Source: Diadema setosum (taxonomy: Eukaryota; Echinodermata; Echinoidea; Diadematoida; Diadematidae). From it: 64,000 bases of DNA. This document shows, piece by piece, positions 22,335-33,181 of the stretch; the first letter of the stretch is position 1, and every line of letters begins with the position of its first letter. The DNA lies in NCBI GenBank assembly GCA_033980235.1, contig CM067070.1:937001-1001000 (forward strand), written 5' to 3'. The notes below the pieces were generated by a model, which did no database searches, was not told the origin of the DNA, and saw nothing but the letters and a program-made list of their open reading frames with translations. Made by a program: the position numbers and the translations under genes.

Positions 22335-23715
22335 TTTATCAGACGGAGGGAGATATACTTACTCTGCTGTGATTCGAGTATGAAAACAATCGGCCCTTCT
22401 GTCTAACACGTTTGCATGTTGCAATAATTTCTATTCATACTGTCTTTTTATAGACACTCTTTAGCTCGAATTCACAAAGGTTGGCAAAATTCAATCCCTA
22501 ATGGATGCTGCTATGTTTCATCTTTAAGAGTCTTAATTCTTTATACTCCTCTAATATTTGAAAGACCACAGTCGAGGCAGGCACTATGAACAATATTACT
22601 GGTTTGCCTTAGTTTACTTAGGGTTTGTTTGTTTGTTTGTTTGTTTGTTTAAAATCAGCAGGGCCCCATGCACAATGGCAATGAAGTAAAGCTATTAAAT
22701 GAGATACGAATTAACATATAAAGAGTCAATAATTCACTTAATGATGATCGCTTTATTTTCAAACATAAAACAAAGCATGAGACTGCATACTAACCATGTG
22801 TGAATAGTAGGAAAAAAAACAACAAGAACGTCAAACACAAGCTACCGCCATCGTGACCACAGCTTGAGAGTATAACATGATTGTATAATGACACCCTCTC
22901 TCGTCATTAAAAAAGACATTGTATCATTAGCGTTTCCATTTTGTTTGTGATTTACTACAGTACACGTAAAAAAAAAAAAGAAAAAAAGAAGAAGATAGAT
23001 GTACATCATGCGCACCCCGTATACAACTTTTGGTCATAGTGGCTAAATCTTTACAGCTTCGACAGAACCCGTAAAATCAAACAAAAATAGCACCTTAAAG
23101 ATAATAAAAAGTTTTGGTACCTCAAAAGTTTCCCTGAATTTCCTTGTCTTGGTGCTCTCATGTCTTAGTAATCATGCAATAATAGTTTCGTACCAGAGCC
23201 GTCGCCGTACGGCGTCGATATTGTACGAAACCACTGACTGCGACCAGCAGCGTGCAGCCCATTGTACGCATAGCTAACTGCGACCAGCAGCCCCATACGC
23301 ATAGCGTAATGGGGCTTCGCATTGTAGCATTCAGGATCATGACAGAATTAGTATCGCGGGTAAATGGCAACTTAAAATCCAAAAATTTCTTCGATTTGAA
23401 GACTTACCAATTAAAGGGAAGCAGTCCTCACGAAATTAAAAAAATATATATGTTGTTGCTGGTACCTCCAATGAACTACTTTCACCGAAAACAAATTTTC
23501 ACCATATAAGCTCGTAAATTTTGGTTGAAAAAGTGTGAATCTGCATGGTGAATATGCTAATAAGCAAGTCCTAGCGGAGAGTCAGACGTCACCGAGGCAC
23601 AACTCTTCCCAGCCGTGTTCTGCTCGTTATCCGTACGCTCCCTAGCTACCCGGATGCATGAAGACGTCGGTGGCTACTACTGGTAGTATTTGACATTGTT
23701 TCTACGTTGTGTGTG

Positions 23716-23751
<36 letters not shown>

Positions 23752-24009
23752 ATTGTGTATTACATTCGCACAGTACACGTGTGGACGGTACAACTAGATC
23801 TACGGTAGATACCCCGTACGCGGTTTGCCCTTCACACTTTTCCAGTCTATCACAAGCGCAGCTGCAGCCCTGTCGCCGCTCATGCATGTTCTAGTACGTA
23901 CAGATTGTAGGTAGACACGGTTCTACACAGCTACAGGCCTGCATTGTAGTACACTATAGGGGCGACCGCATTCAGCGTCGTCTGGTCAGGCTATCTTACA
24001 TCAGTAGTT

Positions 24010-24300
24010 TTGCTCGAATCGTGCAGAAAATTTCCCAGGAAAATCCTTTTTTTCCGTCCCAGACCCACAAAAGTATCGCGAAAGGTGAGCTGTATAGCTG
24101 GGAAATCTCGGTACAACGATGCAGAACATAAGAAACTTAGGGCCTACAAAATCTCGATATCGTGTTGTGACCTACCTGTGCGTGGACCATTTGAGAAGCG
24201 ATGTTTTTACGTGGACCGGCAGGCTGTGGCCCTCGGTTATAAACCGAGAAAACTCCTGAAGCCAGATACAATCCCGACCATTTGCTCACATGAGTTATAA
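24010..24300 (+). pseudogene. THAP zinc-finger relic (transposase N-terminus)
   Basis: One frame gives VTYLCVDHLRSDVF, like the C-x-x-H half of a THAP zinc site. The neighbouring frame then gives GYKPRKLLKPDTIPTI, like the conserved L-K-x-D-(A/T)-(V/I)-P-T-I end of THAP domains. At least one frameshift therefore separates them, and the upstream Cys-rich start is not clear. THAP domains bind DNA at the N-terminus of P- and Kolobok-type transposases. Confidence 0.6.
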
Positions 24301-24790
24301 AACAGAAACACCTCGAGCCGGGGTTGGACTGCAGTACAGTGCCACTGAGCTAGCTGCTGCCAGCGCCGACTGGACATGCACGGCAAAGTGGAGCGAAATC
24401 ATATCCCTACGACCCCCTGTGTTTACCCTTCCCGGCTCACGTCATAGTTTTTTTTTTTTTTTTTTTTTTCGAGGAAAGGCGATATCTGACTACTTACAGA
24501 AATATTGAGATACAAACAATATTTTCTTTGAAGAATTCGACTCTCTCATGCACAGGTTATCTTCGGCAAAATCAGCTAGACGGAGTACTGTGTACATTAG
24601 TATGGTAAGAATTCGCGCGCGAGAGTGGTTTCTACGCTATGCAACACGGACGGAAGCTAGAAAAGGACCGTGCCTATTTGATGTCAGCTTCATTGTATAT
24701 TTGGTTTAAAAATACATATAAATTTATGTTAACAATATCAATTTGTAATGAATTATATATATTATTAGTGGAAAAGTGAGCAAAGAAAAT

Positions 24791-24867
24791 GGGATTCCAT
24801 CGGGATTCGAACCCGAGACCTCCGGATTGCTAGACCGGTGCTCTACCGACTGAGCTATAGAAAGCCC
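24791..24867 (-). repeat. tRNA-Ala(AGC)-like sequence within a repeat
   Basis: On the minus strand: acceptor GGGCTTT/GAATCCC, D arm TAGCTCAGTCGGTAGAGC, anticodon loop CTAGCAA (AGC, alanine), T arm TCGGGTTCGAATCCCGA. The fold is good but the acceptor and the anticodon-stem closing pair each have a mismatch. A diverged copy with the same neighbours lies at 29345-29422, so I read it as a SINE-like repeat and not a working tRNA. Confidence 0.65.
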
Positions 24868-25053
24868 TAGTACAGTGTTCGTCACAGAAACCCTTAATTC
24901 TCAATGCTCGGGTGGTCAGAAGCTATATCAATGTGTTTGTGTGTGACACACACGCACACACTTGAACCTGGCATAAACCCGAAGGATAATTCAACTTGGG
25001 GATAAATGCGAGGGATCACCGAAGTGATGCAGCTTTTTGAGTTTGTAACAAAT

Positions 25054-25119
25054 AAAGACAGAATAAACTGACCAGAAAGAATATAATTACATTCTTTCTG
25101 GTCAGTTTATTCTGTCTTT
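25054..25119. repeat. Perfect 66-bp hairpin
   Basis: AAAGACAGAATAAACTGACC and 9 more bases, an 8-bp loop, then the exact 29-bp complement. Perfect arms suggest a very recent insertion or active conversion inside an otherwise decayed transposon. Confidence 0.9.
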
Positions 25120-25359
25120 AATTATATATATCTAAACTTGAAATATTTTGTTTATATTTGTCAACTTGGTGAGTAGGGCATGCATGACGTACCATTTTTT
25201 TTGCCGGCTCTTACACGATCGCTTGCAGGAATTATTTTTCAAAAATCGCGTACGGAGACAGTTTTTCATTTCCACGCGTATAAACTGGTGAAAGTTTATG
25301 TGTTTTACTCTTCTTAATTATCTTTACAGTGAAAATCTCAGGACTGCTTCCCTTTAAGT

Positions 25360-25712
25360 TGAAGTATTGAAAACAGGCTTCGAACAACGTTTGGTTCTGC
25401 CAATCTTGCCAATAGTCCCTTTCTTTTCGAATTGATGACTGAATGTGACTCGGTCGAGAGGACCTTGGGAGAGCTACTACACTGACTACTACGGCCAGCG
25501 CATGCGCACACAAACATCTTATCCGTTGATGGATTTGAAATTTGTGCGCATGTGATTGTGTTCGCATGCAATGGCTGTAGTATTCAGTGCATGGTAGCTC
25601 TCCCAAGGTCCTCTCGACCGAGTCACATTCAGTCATCAATTCGAACAGAAAGGGACTATAGGCAGAACCAAACGTTGCCCGAAGCCTGTTTTCAATACTT
25701 CACCTTAATTGG
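25360..25712. repeat. ~350-bp near-palindrome
   Basis: AAGTATTGAAAACAGGCTTC...GGTCCTCTCG-type sequence (25363-25482) reappears inverted at 25590-25712 (GGTAGCTCTCCCAAGGTCCT, TCAGTCATCAATTCGAA, CCTGTTTTCAATACTT), centred near 25535. It forms the inner end of the right TIR of the TTAA element. Confidence 0.85.
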
Positions 25713-26490
25713 TAAGTCTTCAAATTGAAGAATTTTTGGGATTTTAAGTTGACATTGTCCTGCGATACTAAATCTGTCATGATCCTGAATGCTACAATGC
25801 GAAGCCCGATTACGCTATGCGTATGGGACTGCTGGTCGTTATGCGTATGGGGCTGCTGGTCGCAGTTAATTGCATGATTACTAAGACATGAGAGCACTTT
25901 GGGGCGAGTAAGTCTCACAGTGTTAGTTATATGAAAGGTACATTAACCTGAAACACAAACTAAGACAAGGAAATTCCAAGGAAACTTTTGAGGTACCAAA
26001 ACTTTTTATTATCTTTAAATATGCTTTTTTGGGTACGCAGCGTCAAACACCTTGGCGTGCGTGCATAATATAGTGAAAAAAAAAACATTTTAAAGCAAAG
26101 AAATGGGAACAACTGTAGTTATTCTGGACTGAATTTGTAGGAATGCGAGAGATCATCAGACAACCAAAGGCAGGACGCTGGTCAATTCAATGAGTAACAC
26201 GTGAGAATGTAATTGCTTTTATCTACTTATCATTTTTTTCTCTCACTTGATTCGAAGAGTTAGTAAAACTGGGAGTCCGATCGACTCTGAATAAGTAAAC
26301 TACATTTAATTAACAAATATAACAAATTATAATATAATATATTAGTTAACAAATATATAACAAAATAACAGCTAATTAACAATTTTACTCACTGATAAGG
26401 TGTATGCATGCTTCAATTTTCAAATTCTTAATTTTTGCAACGTTTTAAAAGTTACTGGATTAAACTGACAACGTGAAGGCAGAACACCTA

Positions 26491-26919
26491 AAAGGATAAT
26501 AGGCCTGTAGTTTTGCTTGAGATAGGGAGTCAGATTTTAACATTTTGCAGGATAATGATTAGAAACCACTTATGAAATACGTGAAGAAATACTTTAGTAC
26601 GCGAGATCATTCAATTCTATAGGAATTCAAAGTTTATTTACTGAAAATCGGATTTGAAATGGCTGAGATAGCAAAAAAGGACAAAAAGTAAAACAATGGG
26701 TACGTCCTAATAAAAGGCGAGTAACACCTGGTCCTTTTATCAGGACCTGTTTGTTGTTGGATATCACAGCTATTTCAAAACCGATTGTCATGAAATAAAC
26801 TTTGAGTTCCTCTAAGAATTGTATGCTTTTTTCATAGTAAAGTATAAAAGGTTTCTCATTATTTCACAATGAAATTTGGAAACCTGAATTCCCATCTCAG
26901 CCAAAACCATATCACCCCT
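26491..26919. mobile_element. TTAA-type palindromic MITE, copy 3 (diverged ends)
   Basis: It has the same interior arms as copy 2, including GAGATAATGA-like/GAAACC segments and GAATTC.A.GTTTATTT. The right terminus ends CACCCC and the outer TTAA copies have mutated (CTAA and TTAT). Confidence 0.75.
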
Positions 26920-27326
26920 TTATGGCAGTTATTTCAAGCTACAGTTTATTACACAATCCCCGTGATGGTCGAAATATATGTCACCTGCTTGATCTGCAAG
27001 TATTTAGTCGATACGTGCACGGTAAGTGATCTCGTCTAGAAAAGGTCGGTTGGAATCAATGTACCACATGAAACACGGGCATAGAGAACTAGCGTCACGA
27101 AGAATAACACTGTACGTGACTCAGTGGTCCACCGACGCCAGTTTTTCTTTTTCTTAATTATTATTGTTCTTTTTCATACTGAGTGTAGAAGCTAAAACCG
27201 TTCCGGTCAAGTCCTCTTTTTGCTTTGATACTGTGAATTAAATTAGCACGGTCTATCTCGTGCCTTGTTTCTATCTGCACGTGACATTCAGGGGAGTGGA
27301 AAGTCAAGCGGTCAAACAAACTTAAA

Positions 27327-27576
27327 GGGATGGTATAGTTTTAGTTATGGTCCTAATAAAAGGTGGATCCCACCTTTTGTTAGGACCATACTGTTTTTGG
27401 ATATCTCGGACATTTCAAAACCGATTTTCATCAAATAAACATTGAATTCCACTTAGGCTCGTAAGTCCTTTCATATTTCATAAGTGGTTTTGAGTATCGG
27501 TTTTGAAATAGATGAGATAGTTACAAACAAAGTGGTAATATTTTATTAGCACCACAACCAAAACTATACCATACCT
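27327..27576. mobile_element. TTAA-flanked palindromic MITE, copy 4 (short)
   Basis: TTAA at 27323-27326 and 27577-27580. The TIR AGGGATGGTATAGTTTT is nearly perfect. A central hairpin GGTCCTAATAAAAGGTGG is followed by its complement. It is shorter than copies 1-3 through internal loss. Confidence 0.88.
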
Positions 27577-28269
27577 TTAAACGGTATAAAAATTGAAGCC
27601 GACATCAAAAGGGACTCGCCTTGTCTCAAGGCCACTCCGTAATACTATGGGTACAGGTTACGTACGACATAGACATGGTATGATAATAGGATAATGATAT
27701 AACACAGTTCTTCTCATTAACGACATTTCAAGAGAAATGTACAGGCCGCCGAAAATGTCAGTGATGTAACAATGACAGTGTAAAAGGAACAAAGAAACAG
27801 ACAACAATGATATCGTAATTTTCCCGTGGGCCTAAGATTATCGCAGTTATTCATGTTATTGTTGAGGTAATACATTCAACCTTAACACTCGTGAAGAACA
27901 CAGCTCATTTTGGATGGAGATGTAGTCAACTTCAAATTCCCTTCAGACACACCCGGTCTCCACAATGTTTTGACGGGTCTCCACAATGTTTTGACGAAGA
28001 TCGATTTTCTTTCTTGGTTCTATACATCTTGTAAAATATATCGTACAGATGTATATTTAACACGCTTATGTAAACGAGCAAAGATCAACACTTATCACCC
28101 CTATGGTCCCAGCTTAGCTATAAGGCTCTGACCATATCTGATGTTCATACTTACGAATATAACATCAGAATACAGTCTGCTCTACATAGCCAAGCAAATT
28201 GAGCCGAAAATCATATTTCTGTAACTTTTTGATTAGACATCGACCCAGGTTCCTTTCCTCGGCAATCAG
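27577..28269. other. Downstream of the channel gene; no other gene seen
   Basis: AT-rich sequence that should contain the 3'UTR and polyadenylation site. The nearest AATAAA on the minus strand (TTTATT at 27542 on plus) lies inside MITE copy 4. A short direct repeat, GGTCTCCACAATGTTTTGACG, occurs twice near 27955-27995. Confidence 0.45.
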
Positions 28270-28629
28270 TCACATGTTGATGACGATTGTTCCTTGCGCC
28301 ACCAAAACGGTGAACACAGTCAATGACGCAGTAAGAACCAAGAAACACACAAGAAGTAAAACAAGCATCACTCGATACACTGTTCGATGGCTGCCACGCG
28401 CGTTCTGTGCCTTTGGAGCTGACGCGCTCGTCTGCGCGCTGGACGTCGCGTAATCCTTGCGAGTTTCTTTAGTTTCTTCTGCGATGGACGCCGCGGGAGG
28501 GCGACAAAGTTTTAAACCGCAGATCTTCGAGATTCCGATGAGTAGGAGAATTATCTCGCCGAACGACATGAACGACATCCCGATGTAGAGACCGAGGATG
28601 CCGCCAATATCGCCAAAGAGACTCTCGAT
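28270..28629 (-). CDS. DEG/ENaC terminal exon M: TM2, C-tail, extra hydrophobic segment
   Basis: The acceptor is TATTTTCACAG. The exon encodes 119 residues to a TGA. It opens IESLFGDIGGILGLYIGMS, then continues into TM2 (FMSFGEIILLLIGI). G-M-S is the pore selectivity filter and the Glu of FGEI the conserved acidic residue. A tail follows, rich in Ala, Ser, Lys and Glu. The last 37 residues then form a second hydrophobic stretch (RVMLVLLLVCFLVLTASLTV onward) preceded by S-H-R-T-V-Y-R. Family members usually end in a cytosolic tail after TM2. There is no convincing splice donor inside the exon. Confidence 0.93.
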   Translation of the reverse strand: MESLFGDIGGILGLYIGMSFMSFGEIILLLIGISKICGLKLCRPPAASIAEETKETRKDYATSSAQTSASAPKAQNARGSHRTVYRVMLVLLLVCFLVLTASLTVFTVLVAQGTIVINM

Positions 28630-30751
28630 CTGTGAAAATACATGCCATGTACACACAATTTCGAGAACGTTCATAGTGACGACGAAAACGCTATCGTTGA
28701 GCTATATGCATAAGGCAAATAGTAATGGTGTACCCTCGGTGTGGAACCGTATACGTTTAAACAGATTGTCAGATTTTCATCAACGTCTCAGATTTGTTTT
28801 ACTTTTTTACACTCACTCAATCCCCTCATCAATTTTGGATGGACTTGTCCTTTAGGCTGCTGTTCCTAATTCGGGCCTATAGGATTAGTATTCAGCTATC
28901 AAAACTATACCCCTATCATCTTTTTTAACGTCTATGCATGAATATGAGCTGACGAATGTGATTGTTTTTGTCTCCTGCTGTCTCTTGATTTCTTTTTTTT
29001 TATGACTATTAAACATACACAATGGATTATTCTTTACACACATAAACACATACATGCACACATCGACGACTATATCTCCAGCTTCATTTACATTGCTGTG
29101 TCTACATTGCAAGCAGTTCCTACCGTATGCACGGCCACTTGAAGGTTGAGTTCATAGTTCAGTTGCTCGTAGTAAACGACCAAACGGACCAGGTTTTTCC
29201 TGTGTATTCGAGTTACAGCGAAAATCTAATTACATAATTACGATTCACTTGTTTCTTAATATGAATCTTACTCAGTGTCAGTTTACTTCATCTAAGTCAC
29301 CACGTATGACTATATAAGGCATATCATAATTGAATGAAGAAAATCAGAATCCATGGGGATTCAAACCCGAAACCTTCGGATTGTCAGACCAGTGCTCTTA
29401 CCGACTGAGCTATGGAAAGCCCATGTACAGCACGGTATTTGTCCCTGAGTATCCTTGCTTGTGAGATCAGAAGCTATCATAAACCCGACATGCAAAATCC
29501 GATGGACAAACATCAACTTGGCTGTAAACTTCAGGGATTACGAAGTGAATCTGCTTCAAAATAAAAATAATGCAAATATCTAATGGTGATAATGATGACG
29601 ATGATAATAACAATGCTACTACTACTACTGCTGCTACTACTACTACTACTACTACTACTACTAATAATAATGATAATAATAATAATAATAAGAAGAAGAA
29701 AAATATGATAATAAGAATTACAATGAAATAGTGATATATAACAATTTATATTACTAAAATATTAATGATAACAGTGATAATACAAATAACATCAATTATA
29801 TCAGGATTCTAAGAAATCTTTGCCTGAAGCGGTTGTTATAAGATTAAACCAGGGAGGTGTAAGAAAAGGAGAGACAACTCTTCATAATTCATGCATACAC
29901 ATGTTTGGGTTCAAAGCGTTACAATGGGATGTCTAGCATTCCACTATACGCTTTGAAGTCATGCTCTGCATCGCTCTAGTTGCAAGGCGAAGTTCGGAGA
30001 CGAAGAACGTATTTCACCTTCCGTTGAATTACAAGCTTTATTTCCCCGTACAATTTTGAATGAAATACTCGAATTGATTAAGAGTAGTTTAGGAAAGAAT
30101 TCAATATAATAAACATGTATTTCTAGTTTCTTCGTGATGCGCAAATCGAAATGAATTGAATATTCGGCCCTCTAAAAAACCTAATATTTTTCTATAATGC
30201 GAACATTTCCGTATGTTAGTTTTCTATCCTTTAATCTGGGATATTTTGATCTTTCAAATAAATTACTCCGCTAAAGCGTGCTCCAGCGTGCTTTTAAACT
30301 ATTTGCTGTTAAAATTGTCAGTTTTACACTGCATTTTGATTCGCTGCTCCAATTCAAGGTGCACAAAATCATTGTTGCCATCACATTGAAAGAGAGAGAG
30401 AGCGATACGCATTAGGGGCAAGTATTTCTAGATGTGAGAGCGCTAGTCCCGATTATTGATGCTCTCTTTTGTCAAAGCACCTGATTTCCACCTGTAGTTA
30501 AGCGCATAACTTCTCGGCGGTGCCGCGCATCCTTCAAAGGAGAGCAAGAATTGTCTCTCCTTTTCTTATACCTCCCTGATTAAAGTATGCTACCATCATT
30601 GAGTGGCTGAGAACAAGGAGTGTTCACAGGTATCAATTCTATTTTATTATACATACCGAGTTGATTCCATGTCAGTCAGTATTCTTGCTGCATTCTGGCT
30701 TATCGACGAGAGTTGAGTGGCAAGGTGTTCCTGTGTGTGTGTGTGTGTGTG

Positions 30752-30790
<39 letters not shown>

Positions 30791-33139
30791 ATAGTGAGAG
30801 AGAGAGAGAAAGAAATAGAGAGAGAGGGAGAGAGAGAGAGAGAGATAAAGAAGTATCAGAGGCAAGAAAACTCGCGTGTTGCTTTTTAACACTGATTTCA
30901 CTACAACGTTTGATTCCAGTTATGCAAAATATGGGGAATTAATGATGGCTTGTCTCTGACGTTAAACAGTTTAGATTCTACTACATGCAGATAAAAGATA
31001 AATAGCTTAAATTCTACCAGTTGCGGATAAAAGATGAATAGTTTTAATTCTATACCCACCTCGTATCTTTCTCCGGGCCATAATGCTGATGATACCGAGT
31101 GGCGATAAGATATCTCTCTGTCAACAAAGAGTAGATGAAAGAAGAAAAGACGGTAAATTGTAAGTAAAGAAAAACAGAAAACGCCACGACGAGGACTACC
31201 ACCCCCACCACCAACAACAAAAACACCACACCACACCCAACACCACCACCACAAACAACAACACCACCACTCCACCAATATAACACCACCATCAAAACCA
31301 ATATAACACCACCACCACCAACAACAACACAACCACCAACACCATCACCACCAACACCAACACCATCACCACCACCACAACCACCATCACCAACACCAAC
31401 GCCACCCATGTAACGCCACCACTTACACCAACACCAATATAACACCACCACAACCACCAACACCAACATCTCCAACACCGACACCAACTGTTACACCGTC
31501 ATCATCACTACGACATCAATATAACACTATCATTACTACAACATCAATACAACACCACACCAAAAACAACAACAACACCACCAACAACGATACCACCAAC
31601 GCTGACACCAACAACACCACCACCACCACTACCAACAACAACATCGAAAATAGAAACAATTGCTATCACTGTTTCTACCATTCTCTGGTCCCCATCTCAC
31701 TCTTCCCTTCTCCGTCTCATCCCCCTCCTTCTAACTCTTGTTCTGTTTCTATTTATCGTTTAATCCAACTCAGAGCCCGCAAGTGAATGTTCAGATTTTG
31801 TGTTGCCTTAGTATTTCACATCTTGTTTAGATTAGGGTTTTCTTTTTATCGGTAGATCTCATTAAGACTAATTTTTCTATTCGTAAACCGTTGCATATTT
31901 CGTCTGTTGTATATTATTTGTTTCACATTTCTGTTACCTAAATGTAAAGTGAAACATGTAAATAAAAATGTCTTGAACAGTTACTGTCCATCGAGTCAAT
32001 AATCCATGTTGGAATTTCAGTAATCAAATCAAGTTAAACGAGAATAGAAAATCAAATTTAATCAAACTTTTATTCTCATAGACAAACTAAATAATATTTC
32101 CCCATATGATGATTGTTGAAAAACTACCAAACACTCTCTCCTCTTGATTATTACTGCTGGTTGTTCTCTTACAATCACTTTTTTTTTCAATACTAGTCTA
32201 CGATTATTGATATCAACATTGCGTTAGTGAACGTGGCACATTTAACATCCCAAGCATGACAGGGCTTTAAAAAATAATATATTGCAAGGAACTAAGTTAA
32301 GTCAACCTAGGTGGACATATTGACGCATGCATGTCAGACAATTATGTTTTAAGCTTGTTAAAATGAAACATTGATCTATTATTGTACGATTGCACATGTA
32401 TAATCATAAGTAGTCATGGGTAAATGCGCGTAATTGTACACTCGCGTTCAGACCCAGAATATCTCCATTTAATCCTGAGCAACTTCATTTTCTAACCACA
32501 TAAGATGTAAATGGATTTAGTCATGTTAGTGATCCGTTGTTCATACTCGCAAGATATCGGGCATTCGCATCCGAGTGTGTTCCTTTCGTAGAGGTACTCG
32601 ACCAGTTGCTGACACTTTTCTGAAACGAACACACAAAATATCTCACGATAACAAGTTTGATCCAAATTTGATGGATGATCATTTTAAACAGTTGCACGGC
32701 TATCTGCTTAGAAAGTGCAAAAATCACCTTATCACCATGATAAAAGCAAGAAGGGTGGGTGTGGCGGTTACCTTCTACTTTACTCGCTTTCCATAAAATG
32801 GAAAAGCAAAGACCTTTCACTTGATCACTTCTCCCATCTCCAAGGGAAATACTCATATAATCTCTTTCTCTCCCCCTATCTATCTTCCTACCTTAATCTT
32901 ATACACACATATTGAAAAATTGTCCCATTTTTCTAGATTCCATTTGTTGACCAACTGAAAAAGAAGAATGAAAGAAACGAAGAAAGAAAACATGGCAAAC
33001 GGAACTCACTCAGAATATCCCCATCCCCTCCCACATACAATATTCTTCAGACCATTTGACCAAAAATTGCAGAATCATTCGCATTATTATCATTATATCA
33101 TATGTATTGTTATCATCTGTATTACTACTACTACTGCTT

Positions 33140-33181
<42 letters not shown>

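Larger units (their letters stand above)
20838..23098. other. No gene seen apart from small repeats
   Basis: Microsatellites: (GT)n 21769-21810, (GA)n 21907-21940, (TG)n 22300-22334, (TTTG)n 22623-22650. A poly-C repeat lies at 22070-22130. The 76-bp midget at 21458 is listed separately. Confidence 0.6.
23099..26014. mobile_element. Decayed TTAA-type DNA transposon with THAP-domain relic
   Basis: Exact TTAA flanks (23095-23098, 26015-26018). The TIRs begin AGATAATAAAAAGTTTTGG and extend, with gaps, about 330 bp (GGTACCTCAAAAGTTTCC, TGTCTTAGTAATCATGCAAT, CGACCAGCAGCCCCATACGC, TTTGAAGACTTACCAATTAA). Inside are a THAP-like coding relic, a tRNA-Ala-like repeat, a perfect 66-bp hairpin and a large palindrome. 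A TTAA TSD with a THAP domain suggests a Kolobok-like origin (inference). Confidence 0.85.

Noticed and set aside
24791..24867. Functional tRNA-Ala gene
   Set aside because: It folds well but has acceptor and anticodon-stem mismatches, no clear terminator T run just downstream on its strand, and a diverged repeat copy with matching flanks.
31050..31487. Val/Gly/Cys/Trp-rich minus-strand frames of about 145 residues
   Set aside because: Translation of the ACC/ACA microsatellite. Only the last 58 bp (31060-31117) are a real exon, reached by splicing.
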